The translations under genes were made by a program, and so were the position numbers. A stretch of 64,000 nt of DNA from Jeotgalibacillus proteolyticus (lineage in GTDB: Bacteria; Bacillota; Bacilli; Bacillales; Jeotgalibacillaceae), in assembly GCF_002926065.1 (NCBI RefSeq), contig NZ_PREZ01000001.1:62001-126000 (forward strand), given 5' to 3'. Below, one piece after another: positions 55,614 to 63,454 of the stretch. Position 1 is the stretch's first letter, and each line of letters opens with the position of its first letter. Below the pieces are notes generated by a model, which had not been told where the DNA came from, ran no database searches, and saw nothing but the letters and a program-made list of their open reading frames with translations.

Positions 55614-55884
55614 ATTATCCTCCTGAAGTAAATATAAATGAATCGTTTCTCTTATTTAGCTTACTATACTTTCCTTCAGTTACACATATCTAATATACTG
55701 TTTAACTTATTGAATCTTTCAACCCCTTCTCTCCCTTAGCTTTGCTCTACTTCTTAATATGAGTTACACACTCACTTTTTTATGTTCATGTTATACCTAT
55801 AACTTAAGTTTATTCAGTGTATAAGAAAATCCTTTTTATAATTTGAGCATAAAAAAATACCCATTCCTTTTGAATGAGTATGAT
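55614..55884. other. gene-free AT-rich region
   Basis: About 270 nt between the membrane gene and the recombinase. It contains the ribosome site and likely promoter of the membrane gene and the terminator at 55851-55881. Nothing else is recognised. Confidence 0.5.
55851..55881 (-). terminator. terminator after the recombinase gene
   Basis: A 10-bp stem, ATACTCATTC with GAATGGGTAT (wobble pair), followed by seven T, minus strand. Confidence 0.8.
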
Positions 55885-56427
55885 TTATATTTTAAATGTG
55901 CTCATAGCCTTGTCCAAGACGTCCTGATTCACTCCTATGTATCTTAGGGTAATAGACTCTTCAGAGTGGTTAAAGATGTCCATAAGCATTGCCACGTTCT
56001 TATTCTGTAAGTAGAAGTGATAACCAAATGTCTTTCTTAAAGTATGTGTTCCAATGTCTCTTAGCTTATGATGCTGTGCAGCTTCCCTTAAGATTTTATA
56101 AGCCATGTTCCTACCAATAGGCTTACTATCCCCCTGGCGACTTGTAAAAAGATACTCATGATCCTTCATATCTTCAATATAAGGATTCAGCTCACGCCTT
56201 AATGAGGGTGTGATCCGGATCCACTTTCTTTTCTTTGTTTTCTTTTCTTTAAGAATAATGTGCATCTCTCTTACATCTCCAGCTTTTAATTGAAGGATGT
56301 CTGATATTCTTAAACCCGTATTAATTCCTACAACAAATAGCATGTAATTCCTTTCGCTTCTCTGCTTTAAGAACCTTTTAATGTCTTCGATCTTCTCAAG
56401 GTCTCTTATTGGCTGTACGAAATTCAT
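55885..56427 (-). CDS. tyrosine recombinase, catalytic domain only
   Basis: A 180-residue protein that has the catalytic residues of the phage integrase family: Arg in NTGLRISD, Lys region KEKKTKKRKW, HTLRKTFGYH (His, Arg), FNHSEE (His) and Tyr of LRYIGV. The N-terminal SAM-like and arm-binding domains are missing. It lies after ArpU with a 4-nt overlap, not at a prophage end, so it may regulate or resolve DNA and not integrate the phage. Confidence 0.85.
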   Translation of the reverse strand: MNFVQPIRDLEKIEDIKRFLKQRSERNYMLFVVGINTGLRISDILQLKAGDVREMHIILKEKKTKKRKWIRITPSLRRELNPYIEDMKDHEYLFTSRQGDSKPIGRNMAYKILREAAQHHKLRDIGTHTLRKTFGYHFYLQNKNVAMLMDIFNHSEESITLRYIGVNQDVLDKAMSTFKI

Positions 56428-56888
56428 GAGGACACCACCTGCTCTGTAGGTCCATAAACTTCTATTTTCATAGCAAAGGCCAGCTTATAAAACGCTCTTG
56501 ATTTAAGCCGATAATATTTACTTTCGCTCATTCCAAGATCATTATACACTTCATAATCATACATCTCTTCATCTTGGATATAACGTTTTATTATGATTTG
56601 TCTCTCCGCCATACTTAGACGATTAACAGAACGCATAATAAAATCCATATAACGATTCCGTTGGACCTCCTGATATTCTGATTCAATATTTTTCAGTGCC
56701 GTATTTTCAGTGGAAGAATGATTTAACCCAGTATAAGAGGCAGGAATTAAACTGAATTTTTGTGTGACTTGAGGCAAGAGATCAACTTGAATTGAAAGGG
56801 AAGCTATTCTGTATTTTTCCAAAGCTTCCTCTACTGCTTTCCGGGTATTTGCACGATCAATTTCAGGTAATATAAATTGAATTGACAT
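56424..56888 (-). CDS. ArpU-type late transcription regulator
   Basis: A 154-residue sigma-factor-like protein with a C-terminal helix-turn-helix (YDYEVYNDLGMSESKYYRLK, about 110-130). In related phages it turns on late packaging and lysis genes. The start is the second of two ATG codons (56888) after AAGGGGGAGTA. It overlaps the recombinase start by 4 nt. Confidence 0.8.
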   Translation of the reverse strand: MSIQFILPEIDRANTRKAVEEALEKYRIASLSIQVDLLPQVTQKFSLIPASYTGLNHSSTENTALKNIESEYQEVQRNRYMDFIMRSVNRLSMAERQIIIKRYIQDEEMYDYEVYNDLGMSESKYYRLKSRAFYKLAFAMKIEVYGPTEQVVSS

Positions 56889-56910
56889 CATTACTCCCCC
56901 TTTAAAATAT

Positions 56911-56951
56911 AAAAAAGAACACAAATTAAGAGAGTATCTCTTAGTTTGTGT
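56911..56951 (-). terminator. strong terminator upstream of the late regulator
   Basis: A 15-bp stem ACACAAACTAAGAGA with TCTCTTAATTTGTGT, 3-nt loop, followed by CTTTTTT. It lies between the early genes and arpU, a possible antitermination point. Confidence 0.85.
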
Positions 56952-56975
56952 CCTCCAGTGTTCTGGCCAGGACTA

Positions 56976-57176
56976 TTAAGTTAGATTTTCTTTATATTGA
57001 AATTCAAATCCGGTGATTTTTCCCTTGTAATTTTTAATTGAAATCGTTTCATGATCATAGACCTCTATGTATGAGGCTTTTCCATCAGTGATAATGATGG
57101 CACAGTTGTTATAATCTATTATATCAAGACTAATGCAGCCTGTTCCATTATGATTTAATTTCTTAATCCTTTTCAA
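56976..57176 (-). CDS. XtrA/YqaO-like phage protein
   Basis: A 66-residue protein. CISLDIIDYNNCAIIITDGKA followed by HETISIKNYKGKITGFEF resembles XtrA, a small protein near the late sigma-like regulator in PBSX-type prophages. The start is TTG at 57176 after GGGGGGCTTTAC. No biochemical role known. Confidence 0.6.
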   Translation of the reverse strand: MKRIKKLNHNGTGCISLDIIDYNNCAIIITDGKASYIEVYDHETISIKNYKGKITGFEFQYKENLT

Positions 57177-57204
57177 GTAAAGCCCCCCAATTTACCCAAA
57201 GTAC

Positions 57205-57975
57205 TTAAACTTTTACTATATTAATATTAATCAAACCCAATTTACTTCTATTCTCGTTGATTCTTTTAGAACCCTTTATACAGTACTCTTCTTGGATTTC
57301 GAATCCTATCCAATTACGGTTTGTGTTATCACAAGCAATGGCAGTAGTAAATCCACCCATACAATTATCTAACACAGTTTCGCCTTCTCTGGTATATGTC
57401 CGGATAATATACTCAAACAGATCGATTGGTTTCTGAGTTGGATGAAAAGTTTTACTTTCTCTCGGTATATTTACTATTGATTTCGGATAATTTTTATACT
57501 TAACTAAATAAGGCTTCTTTAATGTTTCATTCTTCTCTCCTAAAACTTTCATAGCTGGATCTCTTTTAACCGCTTTGGGTTTAATTTTCATTATCCCTTG
57601 TGGATTGTAGGTAGGTAACTTTTTATAAAACACACAAATATTTTCATGGTTCTTCATAGGCATTCTATTTGCATTTGGAAAACCAGTTACATGTTCTCCT
57701 TTCTTCCATATCCATTCATACCTAAACCACTTAAAATTTGATGCGATTAATTTAGTTGTAAAGGGCTGACTGGCAGTCAAAACAATTGCTCCGTTTTCTT
57801 TAATGATCCGTTTGTATTGTTCCCATAATAGTTCGAATGGGATGATCTCATCCCAAGAACATCTAGTGGTACCATAAGGTAAATCACATAGAATGAGATC
57901 CACTGATTTCTCGGGAATTAACTTCATTCCCTCCAAACAATCCAAATTATAAATAGTATTTTTCTCAATTCTCAT
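57205..57975 (-). CDS. orphan beta-class DNA methyltransferase (N6-adenine or N4-cytosine)
   Basis: A 256-residue SAM enzyme. Motif IV is CDLPYGTTRCSWD (about 31-43), with Leu in place of the usual Pro of DPPY. Motif I is LDNCMGGFTTAIA (about 208-220), and FHPTQKP is motif X. The IV-to-I order is beta-class. No restriction partner is seen, so it probably protects phage DNA or changes host epigenetic marks. A LexA box lies upstream at 58014-58025. Confidence 0.88.
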   Translation of the reverse strand: MRIEKNTIYNLDCLEGMKLIPEKSVDLILCDLPYGTTRCSWDEIIPFELLWEQYKRIIKENGAIVLTASQPFTTKLIASNFKWFRYEWIWKKGEHVTGFPNANRMPMKNHENICVFYKKLPTYNPQGIMKIKPKAVKRDPAMKVLGEKNETLKKPYLVKYKNYPKSIVNIPRESKTFHPTQKPIDLFEYIIRTYTREGETVLDNCMGGFTTAIACDNTNRNWIGFEIQEEYCIKGSKRINENRSKLGLININIVKV

Positions 57976-58013
57976 TTCTTTTCCCCTTTCAGTATGTTAT
58001 AGTTTCAAAAGGG

Positions 58014-58025
58014 GAACAAATGTTC
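58014..58025. promoter_or_regulatory. LexA box upstream of the methyltransferase
   Basis: GAACAAATGTTC is identical to the box at 32176-32187. On the minus strand it overlaps the place of a -35 for a TATAAC -10 about 17 nt downstream, ahead of the methyltransferase start. Confidence 0.65.
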
Positions 58026-58040
58026 TCTTACTGAAGGGAT

Positions 58041-58065
58041 AAGAGGCTTGTTTTTCGAGCCTCTT
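58041..58065. repeat. stem-loop
   Basis: Stem AAGAGGCT with AGCCTCTT, 9-nt loop. T-rich sequence follows only on the plus strand, where no gene precedes it. On the minus strand it lies just after the gene ending at 58087 and may still terminate weakly. Confidence 0.5.
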
Positions 58066-58086
58066 ATTTTTATTTTTACAACTTTC

Positions 58087-58254
58087 TTATTTTGTTAAAG
58101 CAGTAATTGCTTTTAGGTTCCGCAGCTCATAATAATCCATGTCCTGAACTCGCTTTCCCTGCTTGTTTTCGGTAATACCGGCAGCCAGTAGATCCTGTCT
58201 GAATGATTGGGCCATCGATTCATTTGAAAGAGTAACTGCTTTTCTTAGTATCAT
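58087..58254 (-). CDS. small basic protein, FbpA-like
   Basis: A 55-residue protein, MILRKAVTLSNESMAQSF onward, then DYYELRNLKAITALTK. LRKAV at the N-terminus and a YYEL box near the C-terminus recall the small Fur-regulated basic protein FbpA. The start follows GGAGGGTGAAG. Function in the phage unknown. Confidence 0.5.
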   Translation of the reverse strand: MILRKAVTLSNESMAQSFRQDLLAAGITENKQGKRVQDMDYYELRNLKAITALTK

Positions 58255-58264
58255 CTTCACCCTC

Positions 58265-58372
58265 CTACCTTTTGCTTGGATTCTCAATTATTCTGTGAAG
58301 ATCAGGATACTTATGGGCGTCCTTTGCAAGTCTCTCGGCTTCCTGGATCACTTTTAAAATAAAGTCAGTCAT
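58265..58372 (-). CDS. 35-residue peptide in the early operon
   Basis: MTDFILKVIQEAERLAKDA onward, with AAAGGAGGAAGCAGA as ribosome site and a 4-nt ATGA overlap with the upstream gene. It is amphipathic and helical. The coupling and spacing argue for translation. Confidence 0.5.
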   Translation of the reverse strand: MTDFILKVIQEAERLAKDAHKYPDLHRIIENPSKR

Positions 58373-58584
58373 TCTGCTTCCTCCTTTACACAAAGCACCA
58401 TAATCTCTCCAGTCCATATTTCTGGTCTAATCCGATCCATAACGTGGTTTAGATACAGCTCATAATTCAATCTAAGGAGTATGGAATAATGTCCTTTACG
58501 ATTACGGTAATAAATTTCTGCCTTCATCTTAGAAAATGAAGAGGCACATAGCTGTGCCTCTTCCCTATTGGGATCATTTTTCAT
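58369..58584 (-). CDS. small phage protein, unknown function
   Basis: A 71-residue protein with Arg/Tyr-rich middle (KAEIYYRNRKGHYSILLRL) and end LCVKEEAE. The ribosome site is weak (AAGG 11 nt before the ATG). It is coupled to the 35-residue peptide gene. Confidence 0.55.
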   Translation of the reverse strand: MKNDPNREEAQLCASSFSKMKAEIYYRNRKGHYSILLRLNYELYLNHVMDRIRPEIWTGEIMVLCVKEEAE

Positions 58585-58735
58585 TATTTGAGTAACCTTA
58601 TTCCTTCCTTTACCTATTTTCTGTTTCCTGAATGCAACTCATCAATACTGCCCTAATAACTTCTTTTAAAATTTTTTTAATCAGTTTTTTATTTAGACAT
58701 TTGGAAATAATGACTATTGGAGGTGTGGTATAGCC

Positions 58736-58831
58736 ATGTTAAAATTATTTTTTATCTTCATATCAATTCTTGTATCCGTTTTTATTATTGTTGTTGGATT
58801 ATTAAATTTTGTAGTATTTCTAAATACCTAA
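58736..58831 (+). CDS. 31-residue hydrophobic peptide, plus strand
   Basis: MLKLFFIFISILVSVFIIVV onward is one membrane helix. GGAGGTG lies 11 nt before the ATG, a long spacing. It is the only plus-strand candidate in the early region and lies in a 276-nt gap between minus genes. It could be a type I toxin-like peptide or chance. Confidence 0.35.
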   Translation: MLKLFFIFISILVSVFIIVVGLLNFVVFLNT

Positions 58832-58860
58832 TAATATTCAATTTTTGTTTAGAAACCAGG

Positions 58861-59568
58861 TTATGATATAACCGTAATTCTTCCTGCAGTTATTTCTTCA
58901 TCAAGATGTTCTTCAAAATAGAAGCGAATGTTATTCATTGCTTCAAGCTTCCAACGTCCTCCATCTGCTTCAAATAGCGCACATCTTGGACCCTGTTGCA
59001 TTCTGAAAACAAAATCACTCTCTGGTTGAAGCACATCAACGAATGTTCTACGTGGCGCCAACTGAACAGGGTTAGAAACTTTAACTGTAGAGACAGTGGC
59101 AACCCCTATTTTTGCTGAGACTGTCTGAGAAATTCCATCATCACCAGTGGTACCCACGTTTTCTTCTTTAATATTTCCTACAACCTGCAGTACAATTTCG
59201 CTATCCTCATTTTTGACAAAGCAGGATTGTATTAAGATATTAAATTCTTCAGCATTATGAAATCTGTCGAATGCAATATGTGGAGTCAATGCCTGTGAAC
59301 GTATAAAAACATTTCGCTCTTTATCAGTATTGAGCCCTGAAAGAACCTCGACCTCTGTAGGACTGATCACGTGAAGAATAATATCCTCTTTACCATCAAA
59401 TTCTGACTTAAGGTAATCAACCACCCCTTTAAGAGTATTAAGTCCAATTGCCTTTACTGTAGGTGCAGCAACCTGATAAAGTTTTTGAGTTGAAAAAGTC
59501 TGACCATTTTCTTTTTTTATTTCCGTTCCACCGATTGATAAAATATACTGCATCGCTTCTTTAATCAT
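58861..59568 (-). CDS. conserved early phage protein, unknown function
   Basis: A 235-residue soluble protein, MIKEAMQYILSIGGTEI onward, with a later APRRTFVDVLQPESDF stretch and CALFEADGGRWKLEAMNN. It looks like a common early protein of Gram-positive siphoviruses, but I cannot name the family. Sits in the replication operon next to the gene at 59975. Confidence 0.6.
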   Translation of the reverse strand: MIKEAMQYILSIGGTEIKKENGQTFSTQKLYQVAAPTVKAIGLNTLKGVVDYLKSEFDGKEDIILHVISPTEVEVLSGLNTDKERNVFIRSQALTPHIAFDRFHNAEEFNILIQSCFVKNEDSEIVLQVVGNIKEENVGTTGDDGISQTVSAKIGVATVSTVKVSNPVQLAPRRTFVDVLQPESDFVFRMQQGPRCALFEADGGRWKLEAMNNIRFYFEEHLDEEITAGRITVIS

Positions 59569-59591
59569 TTCAACATTCCCCCAAGGTTTTA

Positions 59592-59975
59592 TTAGTTTGA
59601 TTTAGATTTTTTATTTTTAAAGTCAATGACTTCGCCACGATCGTCAGCCAGGTCCCCATCATCATTTATGTAGGTTTGACCTTTGATTCCTGACTTAAGT
59701 TCTGCTCCTGTTACTTTTCCGTTCTCGGTACGGTCCAGAATCAGCGTTCCAATAACATTTCTAGCCGGTGCTAGAATTGTCTTGACCTGGATGTCGGTTG
59801 AGATAACTTCCCTTTTCTCGTCACCTTCTAAAGTGACAGTCATAGTCACCTTTCGCTTTAATTCCGGCTTGGTGTTAGGATCAGCGATATTTTCCATTGC
59901 TCTTTGCATTTCGCGATTAAATCGTTCTGCCAAGGCGCCTTCAGCAAATGTATTAAGATCGATAATGTTTTTCAT
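59592..59975 (-). CDS. early phage protein, unknown function
   Basis: A 127-residue protein, MKNIIDLNTFAEGALAERFN onward. The middle beta-rich half includes VTMTVTLEGDEKREVIST. The start at 59975 follows GGAGGAATGGAAT. It is usually paired with the previous gene in such operons; role unknown. Confidence 0.6.
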   Translation of the reverse strand: MKNIIDLNTFAEGALAERFNREMQRAMENIADPNTKPELKRKVTMTVTLEGDEKREVISTDIQVKTILAPARNVIGTLILDRTENGKVTGAELKSGIKGQTYINDDGDLADDRGEVIDFKNKKSKSN

Positions 59976-59990
59976 ATTCCATTCCTCCAA

Positions 59991-60455
59991 TTAGTTAGCT
60001 ATTTTTTTATTTGACAATGCTGATTGATACATTCTTGGTTCATAATCACCTACCACTACTGGAAAATGATCATGATACTTCTTAAGCTCCCGAAAAGATG
60101 TAAAAGTTTCTCCTTTGGTTAAACCATAATCCAAGTCATACAAGAATATTTTTGTAACTTTCTTTCCTGAATAATCCTGTGCTGCATATGTAGCATCTTG
60201 TTTGTTATGAGCTAGCACAAAAACGAACTTGTTTTCTGTGATTTTGCACGCATATGGTTTAACAGATTTACGAGTGAAAAGTGCGCGTTCTTTTTCAGCA
60301 GCGTATATTTTTTCATCTACCTCCTGAAAAATTTCAGGATTGTACTGGTCATTCATGCTAATCAAGTTTTGTTTACGTAGGGCCACGATCATGTACGTAA
60401 TGTTCTGTTGATCATACATAATGGCTTCACTGAGTACTGACTGAAATGTCCGCAT
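59991..60455 (-). CDS. early phage protein, unknown function
   Basis: A 154-residue protein, MRTFQSVLSEAIMYDQQN onward, with FVFVLAHNKQDATYAAQD and GDYEPRMYQS. It starts 29 nt before the helicase stop in another frame, with AAGGAGTGATAACAG before the ATG. No family recognised. Confidence 0.6.
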   Translation of the reverse strand: MRTFQSVLSEAIMYDQQNITYMIVALRKQNLISMNDQYNPEIFQEVDEKIYAAEKERALFTRKSVKPYACKITENKFVFVLAHNKQDATYAAQDYSGKKVTKIFLYDLDYGLTKGETFTSFRELKKYHDHFPVVVGDYEPRMYQSALSNKKIAN

Positions 60456-61683
60456 CTGTTATCACTCCTTTATTTTTGTAGTAAAAGGCTTTGATTGTTC
60501 CAGTTTGACCGTTTCGCTGTTTGTCCAAGATAAACTCAAAGGAGAAGTCTTTATCATCTTTCGTGTAGTAAGAATCCCTATACAAAAAAATGATTACATC
60601 TGCATCTTCCTCAAGGCTGCCTGACTCCCTTAAATCACTTTTCATAGGGCGTTTATCCATTCTCGACTCAACACTCCTGGTCAGTTGAGCAAGAGCAATG
60701 ACCGGACAATCAAATTCTTTTGCGATTTTCTTAAGCCCTTTTGAAATAGCCCCCACTTCATCATGTTTACTGAACCCATTTGATTCAGGCGTGATTAAAG
60801 TTAAGTAGTCCACTAAGACAAGAGGTTTTTTCTCTGGAAAAGCATGTACCTGCTTTCTGAGCTTTCTTCGAATATCAGATAAAGTTTGTGTGGCATCATC
60901 AAATAGTTGAATTTTACTTGAATCAATTCTCCCGATTGTTGTAGACCACAATGTTTTCTGAGAATCATTTAGAAGATTGTATGGGTCCCTTAGCTTGTTC
61001 CGGTTGTAATGACCTTCAGACGCAATCATTCTCTTCACCAGTGCTTTAGCTGACATTTCTAGTGAGAAGATACAGGGGAGGTATTTGCCTTGATACCCGG
61101 CAGTAAGAGCGATTTTATTAAGTACATCCGTTTTCCCCATGGATGGCCGTGCAGCGATAATTGTAAATTCGCTGTTTTGAAAGCCGTTTGTCATAAGGTC
61201 TAATTTCTTAATCCCTGAAGGAGCACCCTGATCCACTTCCCTTTCGGTAAAGGGATCTTCATACATGCTTGCCAGTATTTCACTAACACTGTGGTGATCG
61301 TTGACCTTTTTCTGATCTAACTGATCAAGCCTAGTTCTAAGTTTCTCTATCTCCCAATTTTCTTCGTGGGCTTGTAAAGTCAATCTCTTAAACTCACGCT
61401 TTTTCCACTTTTCAATAATGATTAACTCGTATTTTTCGAAGAGTTCTTCATTTGCGACAGCTACTGATGCCTCATACACTTCTAGGGTGTGAGGATCTTT
61501 ACTGCTCATTTCTTCAATCAGCATGATAATGTCAGTCTCACCATATTTGTCGAAAGCACTTCTTATGTGCTTAAAAATCATGCTGCAGGTTGGATCTTCA
61601 AAATGATCGGGGCGAAGTTCAGTTTCTTTCAAAAAATAATTATGCTTAATCAGAGTTCCTAAAGCGCTTCGTTCAACGTTCAT
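60427..61683 (-). CDS. DnaB-like replicative helicase
   Basis: A 418-residue hexameric helicase. Walker A AARPSMGKTDVL (about 182-193), Walker B KPLVLVDYLTLI (about 287-298), and EDADVIIFLYRD near the end are intact. The N-terminal domain (MNVERSALGTLIKHNY) is the DnaB-type dimerisation part. It follows the DnaD-like organiser gene by 2 nt. Confidence 0.92.
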   Translation of the reverse strand: MNVERSALGTLIKHNYFLKETELRPDHFEDPTCSMIFKHIRSAFDKYGETDIIMLIEEMSSKDPHTLEVYEASVAVANEELFEKYELIIIEKWKKREFKRLTLQAHEENWEIEKLRTRLDQLDQKKVNDHHSVSEILASMYEDPFTEREVDQGAPSGIKKLDLMTNGFQNSEFTIIAARPSMGKTDVLNKIALTAGYQGKYLPCIFSLEMSAKALVKRMIASEGHYNRNKLRDPYNLLNDSQKTLWSTTIGRIDSSKIQLFDDATQTLSDIRRKLRKQVHAFPEKKPLVLVDYLTLITPESNGFSKHDEVGAISKGLKKIAKEFDCPVIALAQLTRSVESRMDKRPMKSDLRESGSLEEDADVIIFLYRDSYYTKDDKDFSFEFILDKQRNGQTGTIKAFYYKNKGVITDADISVSTQ

Positions 61684-61685
61684 CG

Positions 61686-62537
61686 CTAATCCTCCAGTGA
61701 CAATTCTGCTTCCGAAACAGCTGCGGGTGTGAAAATGAACGAGCTTGTATTTTTCTTATCTGCCCTTGCTTGTGTTTCCAGCTGATCGTATTTAGTCCTC
61801 AACTTATCCATGGAAAGGATGTTGGTATGCCAAAAGCTATTGGCTTGCGTCCATTCAATCATTCGCTGGATGTGTTTTTCAGGGCGATTGTCTTTTTCAC
61901 GCATTAATCTGCAAGCATTAGCCCATTTTTGTAAATCAGGTTGTTTAGCATTAGGATTATGCTCTAATATTTTTTGATAAAGTAATTTAGCCATGGAAAG
62001 GTCAAAACTTGAAAAATTGTGAAGAGAAGTTTTTTTCTTTTTCTCTTTCTCTTTATCTTTCTCTTTATCTTTCTCTTTATCTTTCTCTTTATCTCTTATC
62101 TCTTGTTTGTATAGACCTTCTATACTGTTAGGATACTGTATAGATACCGTATCGGACTTTAGAGCCTCAACGGTTCTAGCATATTCAATTACAAATGGAA
62201 TTTCCTTGACCTTTTCAAGCTCTTCCTCGACCCTTTTCACGACGAGAGGGCTATTGTTCCAGTTGTATTTCGCCCAATTTTTTAAAAATAACTCTTTTGT
62301 AGATTTGCTGTAATCCACTTTTCCATACTCAATAAATCGTTGAAGAAGTTTTTCGATTGTTTCACGGTTATAACCGGTTTCAATCTCCATAATCTTTTTA
62401 TGCAGCTCATAAATGCCAATCTGATTGGCTTTACTATTGGTCATCAGGTAGATGTAAAAGTATTTCTCTTCTGGTGTAAGCTCAAGGACAAATGCATCTT
62501 GCCAAAAGCTGACCTGGACCTGACGATATTTACTCAT
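61686..62537 (-). CDS. phage replisome organiser, DnaD-like
   Basis: A 283-residue protein. The N-terminal winged helix SFWQDAFVLELTPEEKYF to TNSKANQIGIYELHK is the phage replisome organiser domain. A low-complexity linker of four KDKE repeats follows. The C-terminal half (SMAKLLYQKILEHNPNAK to NSFWHTNILSMDKLRTKY) is DnaD/DnaB-like. It loads the helicase on the phage origin. The start at 62537 follows AAAGGG by 8 nt. Confidence 0.85.
   Translation of the reverse strand: MSKYRQVQVSFWQDAFVLELTPEEKYFYIYLMTNSKANQIGIYELHKKIMEIETGYNRETIEKLLQRFIEYGKVDYSKSTKELFLKNWAKYNWNNSPLVVKRVEEELEKVKEIPFVIEYARTVEALKSDTVSIQYPNSIEGLYKQEIRDKEKDKEKDKEKDKEKEKKKKTSLHNFSSFDLSMAKLLYQKILEHNPNAKQPDLQKWANACRLMREKDNRPEKHIQRMIEWTQANSFWHTNILSMDKLRTKYDQLETQARADKKNTSSFIFTPAAVSEAELSLED
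62046..62093 (-). repeat. four perfect 12-bp tandem repeats within the replisome organiser
   Basis: The unit TTTCTCTTTATC (plus strand) occurs four times in a row and codes for KDKE repeats. Because it is a multiple of three, copy change would keep the frame and alter only linker length. Confidence 0.9.
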
Positions 62538-62556
62538 TTTAATCACCCTTTCAAAG

Positions 62557-62727
62557 CTATATAGGCTCTTCTATAAACATTACCAATTCATTTGAAGAGG
62601 ATATTTTACTCTTGATCTCAATCGCCTGTTCTTTGCACTCAGAGACGTTCATAGCGTAAATTAACGCTGTCTGGATGGTCCTTATGTTAGAGCCATCCTT
62701 GACAGCGAAATCAACGTGATAAATCAT
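62557..62727 (-). CDS. small early phage protein
   Basis: A 56-residue protein, MIYHVDFAVKDGSNIRTI onward, with SECKEQAIEIKSKISSS. It begins 5 nt after the preceding gene's stop; the ribosome site (TAGGTAG) is weak. Unknown function. Confidence 0.5.
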   Translation of the reverse strand: MIYHVDFAVKDGSNIRTIQTALIYAMNVSECKEQAIEIKSKISSSNELVMFIEEPI

Positions 62728-62732
62728 TCGAA

Positions 62733-62951
62733 CTACCTAGACCCTACTGCATACAAAACTGGGCTTTCAGCTTGTGAAGTTCCTACGGCTTCGTCAATTG
62801 CCTTTTCAATAGCACCAACCGAAACAGAACCCTTTACATGTGCAGTGAAAATAATATTTTGAAGGAGCTTATCCTTTTCGTATGGAGTCAAAATTGAAAG
62901 ATCACCCATGGCTTTCTTAGCTAATTGTTTGCTTTCGATAATGGTTTTCAA
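62733..62951 (-). CDS. small early phage protein, TTG start
   Basis: A 72-residue protein beginning KTIIESKQLAKKAMG after a TTG at 62951, with AAGGCGGTG upstream. The frame is open back to 63074, but that extension lies wholly over another gene (62965-63114) and has no ribosome site. Rich in Ala and Lys helices. Function unknown. Confidence 0.55.
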   Translation of the reverse strand: MKTIIESKQLAKKAMGDLSILTPYEKDKLLQNIIFTAHVKGSVSVGAIEKAIDEAVGTSQAESPVLYAVGSR

Positions 62952-62964
62952 AATAAACACCGCC

Positions 62965-63114
62965 TTAGAATTTTTTAAACATGCTTTTAGCTGATTTAAT
63001 TCCAGCAGACTGCAACTTACCTTTAGCTTTATGCTGAACATACCGGCCAGATCCAATTGCCTTTCCGGTTTCATATGAATCAGAGAGTTTCATGAAAGAT
63101 TTAAAAATTCCCAA
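62965..63114 (-). CDS. small basic early phage protein, TTG start
   Basis: A 49-residue protein, starting TTG at 63114 after GTGGAGGAATAACA. GIFKSFMKLSDSYETGKAIG then a Lys-rich end KSAKSMFKKF. Probably binds nucleic acid or membrane; not recognised. Confidence 0.55.
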   Translation of the reverse strand: MGIFKSFMKLSDSYETGKAIGSGRYVQHKAKGKLQSAGIKSAKSMFKKF

Positions 63115-63128
63115 TGTTATTCCTCCAC

Positions 63129-63341
63129 TCAGGCATGAGCCTCTGTATTATTTTTGTTATGGCATTTAACAATTTCAGTGACGATTTTGTCATACATAGG
63201 GGTAATAGGAAGCTTCTTCTCTCCCCACTCACGCATTAGCTCGACAGATTTCTCAGTATTCTTATAAGAAAGCTCTGCTAATAACACAGGTATAGCCATA
63301 CGTTGTTCTAAGACTTCACGATCAATAGGGGGTTGTCTCAT
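63129..63341 (-). CDS. small early phage protein
   Basis: A 70-residue helical protein, MRQPPIDREVLEQRM onward, with ELMREWGEKKLPITPMYD. Ribosome site AAAGAGGTGCTAAACG. It overlaps the upstream gene by 20 nt. Unknown function. Confidence 0.6.
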   Translation of the reverse strand: MRQPPIDREVLEQRMAIPVLLAELSYKNTEKSVELMREWGEKKLPITPMYDKIVTEIVKCHNKNNTEAHA

Positions 63342-63453
63342 CGTTTAGCACCTCTTTTTTAGTAGTCCAGCAATCTCTTATCCATAAAGTGATGATGCTA
63401 TAAGCTCCAACGACTAGAAATCCTGCCAACATTCCAGTGAAAATGATATCCAT
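63322..63453 (-). CDS. 43-residue single-helix membrane peptide
   Basis: MDIIFTGMLAGFLVVGAYSI onward: one membrane helix, then a charged tail. GAGGGGTCTTATAAC precedes the ATG. The start lies 1 nt after the stop of the upstream gene. Confidence 0.55.
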   Translation of the reverse strand: MDIIFTGMLAGFLVVGAYSIITLWIRDCWTTKKEVLNDETTPY

Positions 63454-63454
63454 G

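Noticed and set aside
55885-56427. Prophage integrase marking an end of the element
   Set aside because: It lies in the middle of the prophage, lacks arm-binding domains and is coupled to the late regulator.
62037-62096. Short tandem repeat that might suggest a CRISPR or minisatellite
   Set aside because: The 12-bp units are contiguous, have no spacers and lie in frame within the replisome organiser gene.
62952-63074. N-terminal extension of the gene at 62733
   Set aside because: It overlaps the whole of another well-supported small gene, lacks a ribosome site, and the TTG at 62951 has a better context.
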